Program-made: the position numbers and the translations under genes | Shown: positions 63,142-64,000 of the stretch, piece after piece | Position numbering within the stretch: the first letter of the stretch is position 1 | Layout: each line of letters opens with the position of its first letter | DNA from: JAHQVI01 sp963749875 | GTDB lineage: Bacteria > Pseudomonadota > Alphaproteobacteria > Rhizobiales > Rhodomicrobiaceae | Assembly: GCA_963749875.1 (NCBI GenBank) | Contig: CAVVOX010000002.1 | Coordinates: 806,001 to 870,000 of the forward strand | Length of the DNA stretch: 64,000 bases | Reading direction: 5' to 3' | The notes under the pieces: generated by a model | What the model was told of the DNA's origin: nothing | The model's database searches: none | The model's input: only the letters and a program-made list of their open reading frames with translations

Positions 63142-64000
63142 ATGAGTCAGCTGGCGCATGTAGGGGACGTGCTGGCTGTTTATGCCCGCCTGTTTCCCGA
63201 TAAGATTGGTGCACGCGATCTCGAAAGGGAGATGACCTTTCACCTTTGGTGTGCGCGTGCCTGCCGGTTGGCGAATGCGTTGACCGGAATCGGATTGACC
63301 AAGGGCGACCGCGTTTGCGTTCTTGCCTACAACTGCGTGGAATGGCTGGAGATCTATGCCGCCGCGGCGCTAGGCGGCTTCGTTGCCGTGCCGATCAATT
63401 TCCGGCTTGTCGGGCCCGAAATCGCCTATATCGCCCAGAATTGCGAAGCGCGTGCCCTTATCGTTCAGGATGAACTGCTTGATGCTGTCGAAAGCGTGCG
63501 CAGTGAACTGCCGGTACCGGCTGGCAACTTCATCCTGTTCGGCAGCGGGCGCCCTGCCGCCGGCTACCGCGCTTACGAAGACCTGATCGCCCAGGCCCGC
63601 GACACCCGGCCCGATGCACCGTTCAGCGTCGACGATCCCTGGACGCTGATGTACACATCCGGCACGACAGGCAAACCGAAGGGCGCCATCCGCAGCCACC
63701 GCGGAAGCGCCATGCTGGCGCTGGTCACCGAGGTGGAGATGAGACTGAGCCGGCGCGATGCGGCGCTTCTCGTCATGCCGATGTGTCATGCCAACTCACT
63801 ATTTTTCTTCGGCGCCTTCGCCTATTGCGGGGCCGCGTGCACCGTGTATAGCCGCAAGAGCTTCGATCCGGAGCATCTTTTGCTGACCCTGGCCGACGGC
63901 GGCGCGACCTTCACGTCATTGGTTCCCACGCACTACATCATGATGCTGGCGCTCCCGGCTGCCGTGCGGGCGCGCTATAACGTCGACGCCGTAACCAAGC
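63142..64000 (+). CDS. AMP-forming acyl-CoA synthetase/ligase (partial, leaves window)
   Basis: The frame is open from ATG 63142 (aaggcg upstream) to the window end, 286 codons. Seen are DVLAVYARLFPDKIGARDLE, GLTKGDRVCVLAYNCVEWLE, FVAVPINFRLVGPEIAYI and the P-loop TLMYTSGTTGKPKGAIRSH, then a VPTHYIMM region. The adenylation C-terminal domain lies outside. It activates a carboxylic acid as its acyl-adenylate and then CoA ester; the chain length is not determinable here. It is divergent from fetA. Confidence 0.9.
   Translation, partial: MSQLAHVGDVLAVYARLFPDKIGARDLEREMTFHLWCARACRLANALTGIGLTKGDRVCVLAYNCVEWLEIYAAAALGGFVAVPINFRLVGPEIAYIAQNCEARALIVQDELLDAVESVRSELPVPAGNFILFGSGRPAAGYRAYEDLIAQARDTRPDAPFSVDDPWTLMYTSGTTGKPKGAIRSHRGSAMLALVTEVEMRLSRRDAALLVMPMCHANSLFFFGAFAYCGAACTVYSRKSFDPEHLLLTLADGGATFTSLVPTHYIMMLALPAAVRARYNVDAVTK

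Noticed and set aside
62971..63243. 90-codon minus-strand frame before the acyl-CoA ligase
   Set aside because: It overlaps the ligase start, which has strong family motifs, and has no ribosome-binding site or recognisable family.

Overview
The window is GC-rich DNA with the conserved core gene order of an alphaproteobacterium (trpE / trpG-trpD-trpC-moaC, ppiD, tpiA, secG). Hyphomicrobiales or a neighbouring order is likely but cannot be fixed from this sequence. About 33 kb of ordinary chromosome (roughly 16.17-52.3 kb) lies between two regions crowded with insertion sequences (IS). Chromosomal genes resume after 61.27 kb.

Left region (1-16.15 kb): a decayed mobile element. It keeps replication and recombination genes: a primase/helicase-like ATPase broken by an IS630 copy plus a frameshift, a single-stranded DNA-binding protein, a broken protein with family-A-polymerase-like motifs, a DNA methyltransferase tail, a catalytic-domain-only tyrosine recombinase, a VRR-NUC nuclease and a DUF6883/DUF4926 pair. 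IS630, IS5-like, IS66 and IS1380 elements have interrupted it. It stops directly downstream of moaC.

Core region: tryptophan and molybdopterin genes, a diguanylate cyclase, sixA, trpE, ppiD, tpiA and secG. Next is a four-gene operon with overlapping genes (dehydrogenase, divergent 6-pyruvoyl-tetrahydropterin-synthase-like protein, glycosyltransferase, methyltransferase) that looks like a route to an unknown pterin-type small molecule. It is divergent from an operon with an OpgH-type glucan glucosyltransferase, an FkbM methyltransferase, a Tat-exported phosphatase/sulfatase-like protein and a membrane protein. A stress and oxygen block follows: universal stress protein, FNR/FixK-type regulator with the E-xx-SR recognition motif, OmpR-type response regulator, and a hybrid histidine kinase whose first PAS domain has the FixL haem-pocket His and Arg at the FixL spacing. 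Then comes a tightly overlapping trehalose operon (otsB, GH15, otsA, glk), a SelW-like protein, a scar joining two gene fragments, a DctA-type symporter, two odd tRNA-like sequences, a slipin, DUF1697 and two zincin-like proteins.

Dispersed palindromic repeats sit between core genes. One family carries TTGAT-N4-ATCAA, the FNR/FixK consensus, and one copy supplies the last 13 codons and the stop of the hybrid kinase.

Right region (about 52.5-61.27 kb): a nested chain of IS21 (truncated), IS5, a second IS5-type, IS5, IS4 (truncated), IS5, IS630 and IS1380 elements, with almost every junction at the tetranucleotide CTAG. Beyond it are fetA/fetB-type ABC transporter genes and the start of an AMP-forming acyl-CoA ligase that leaves the window.
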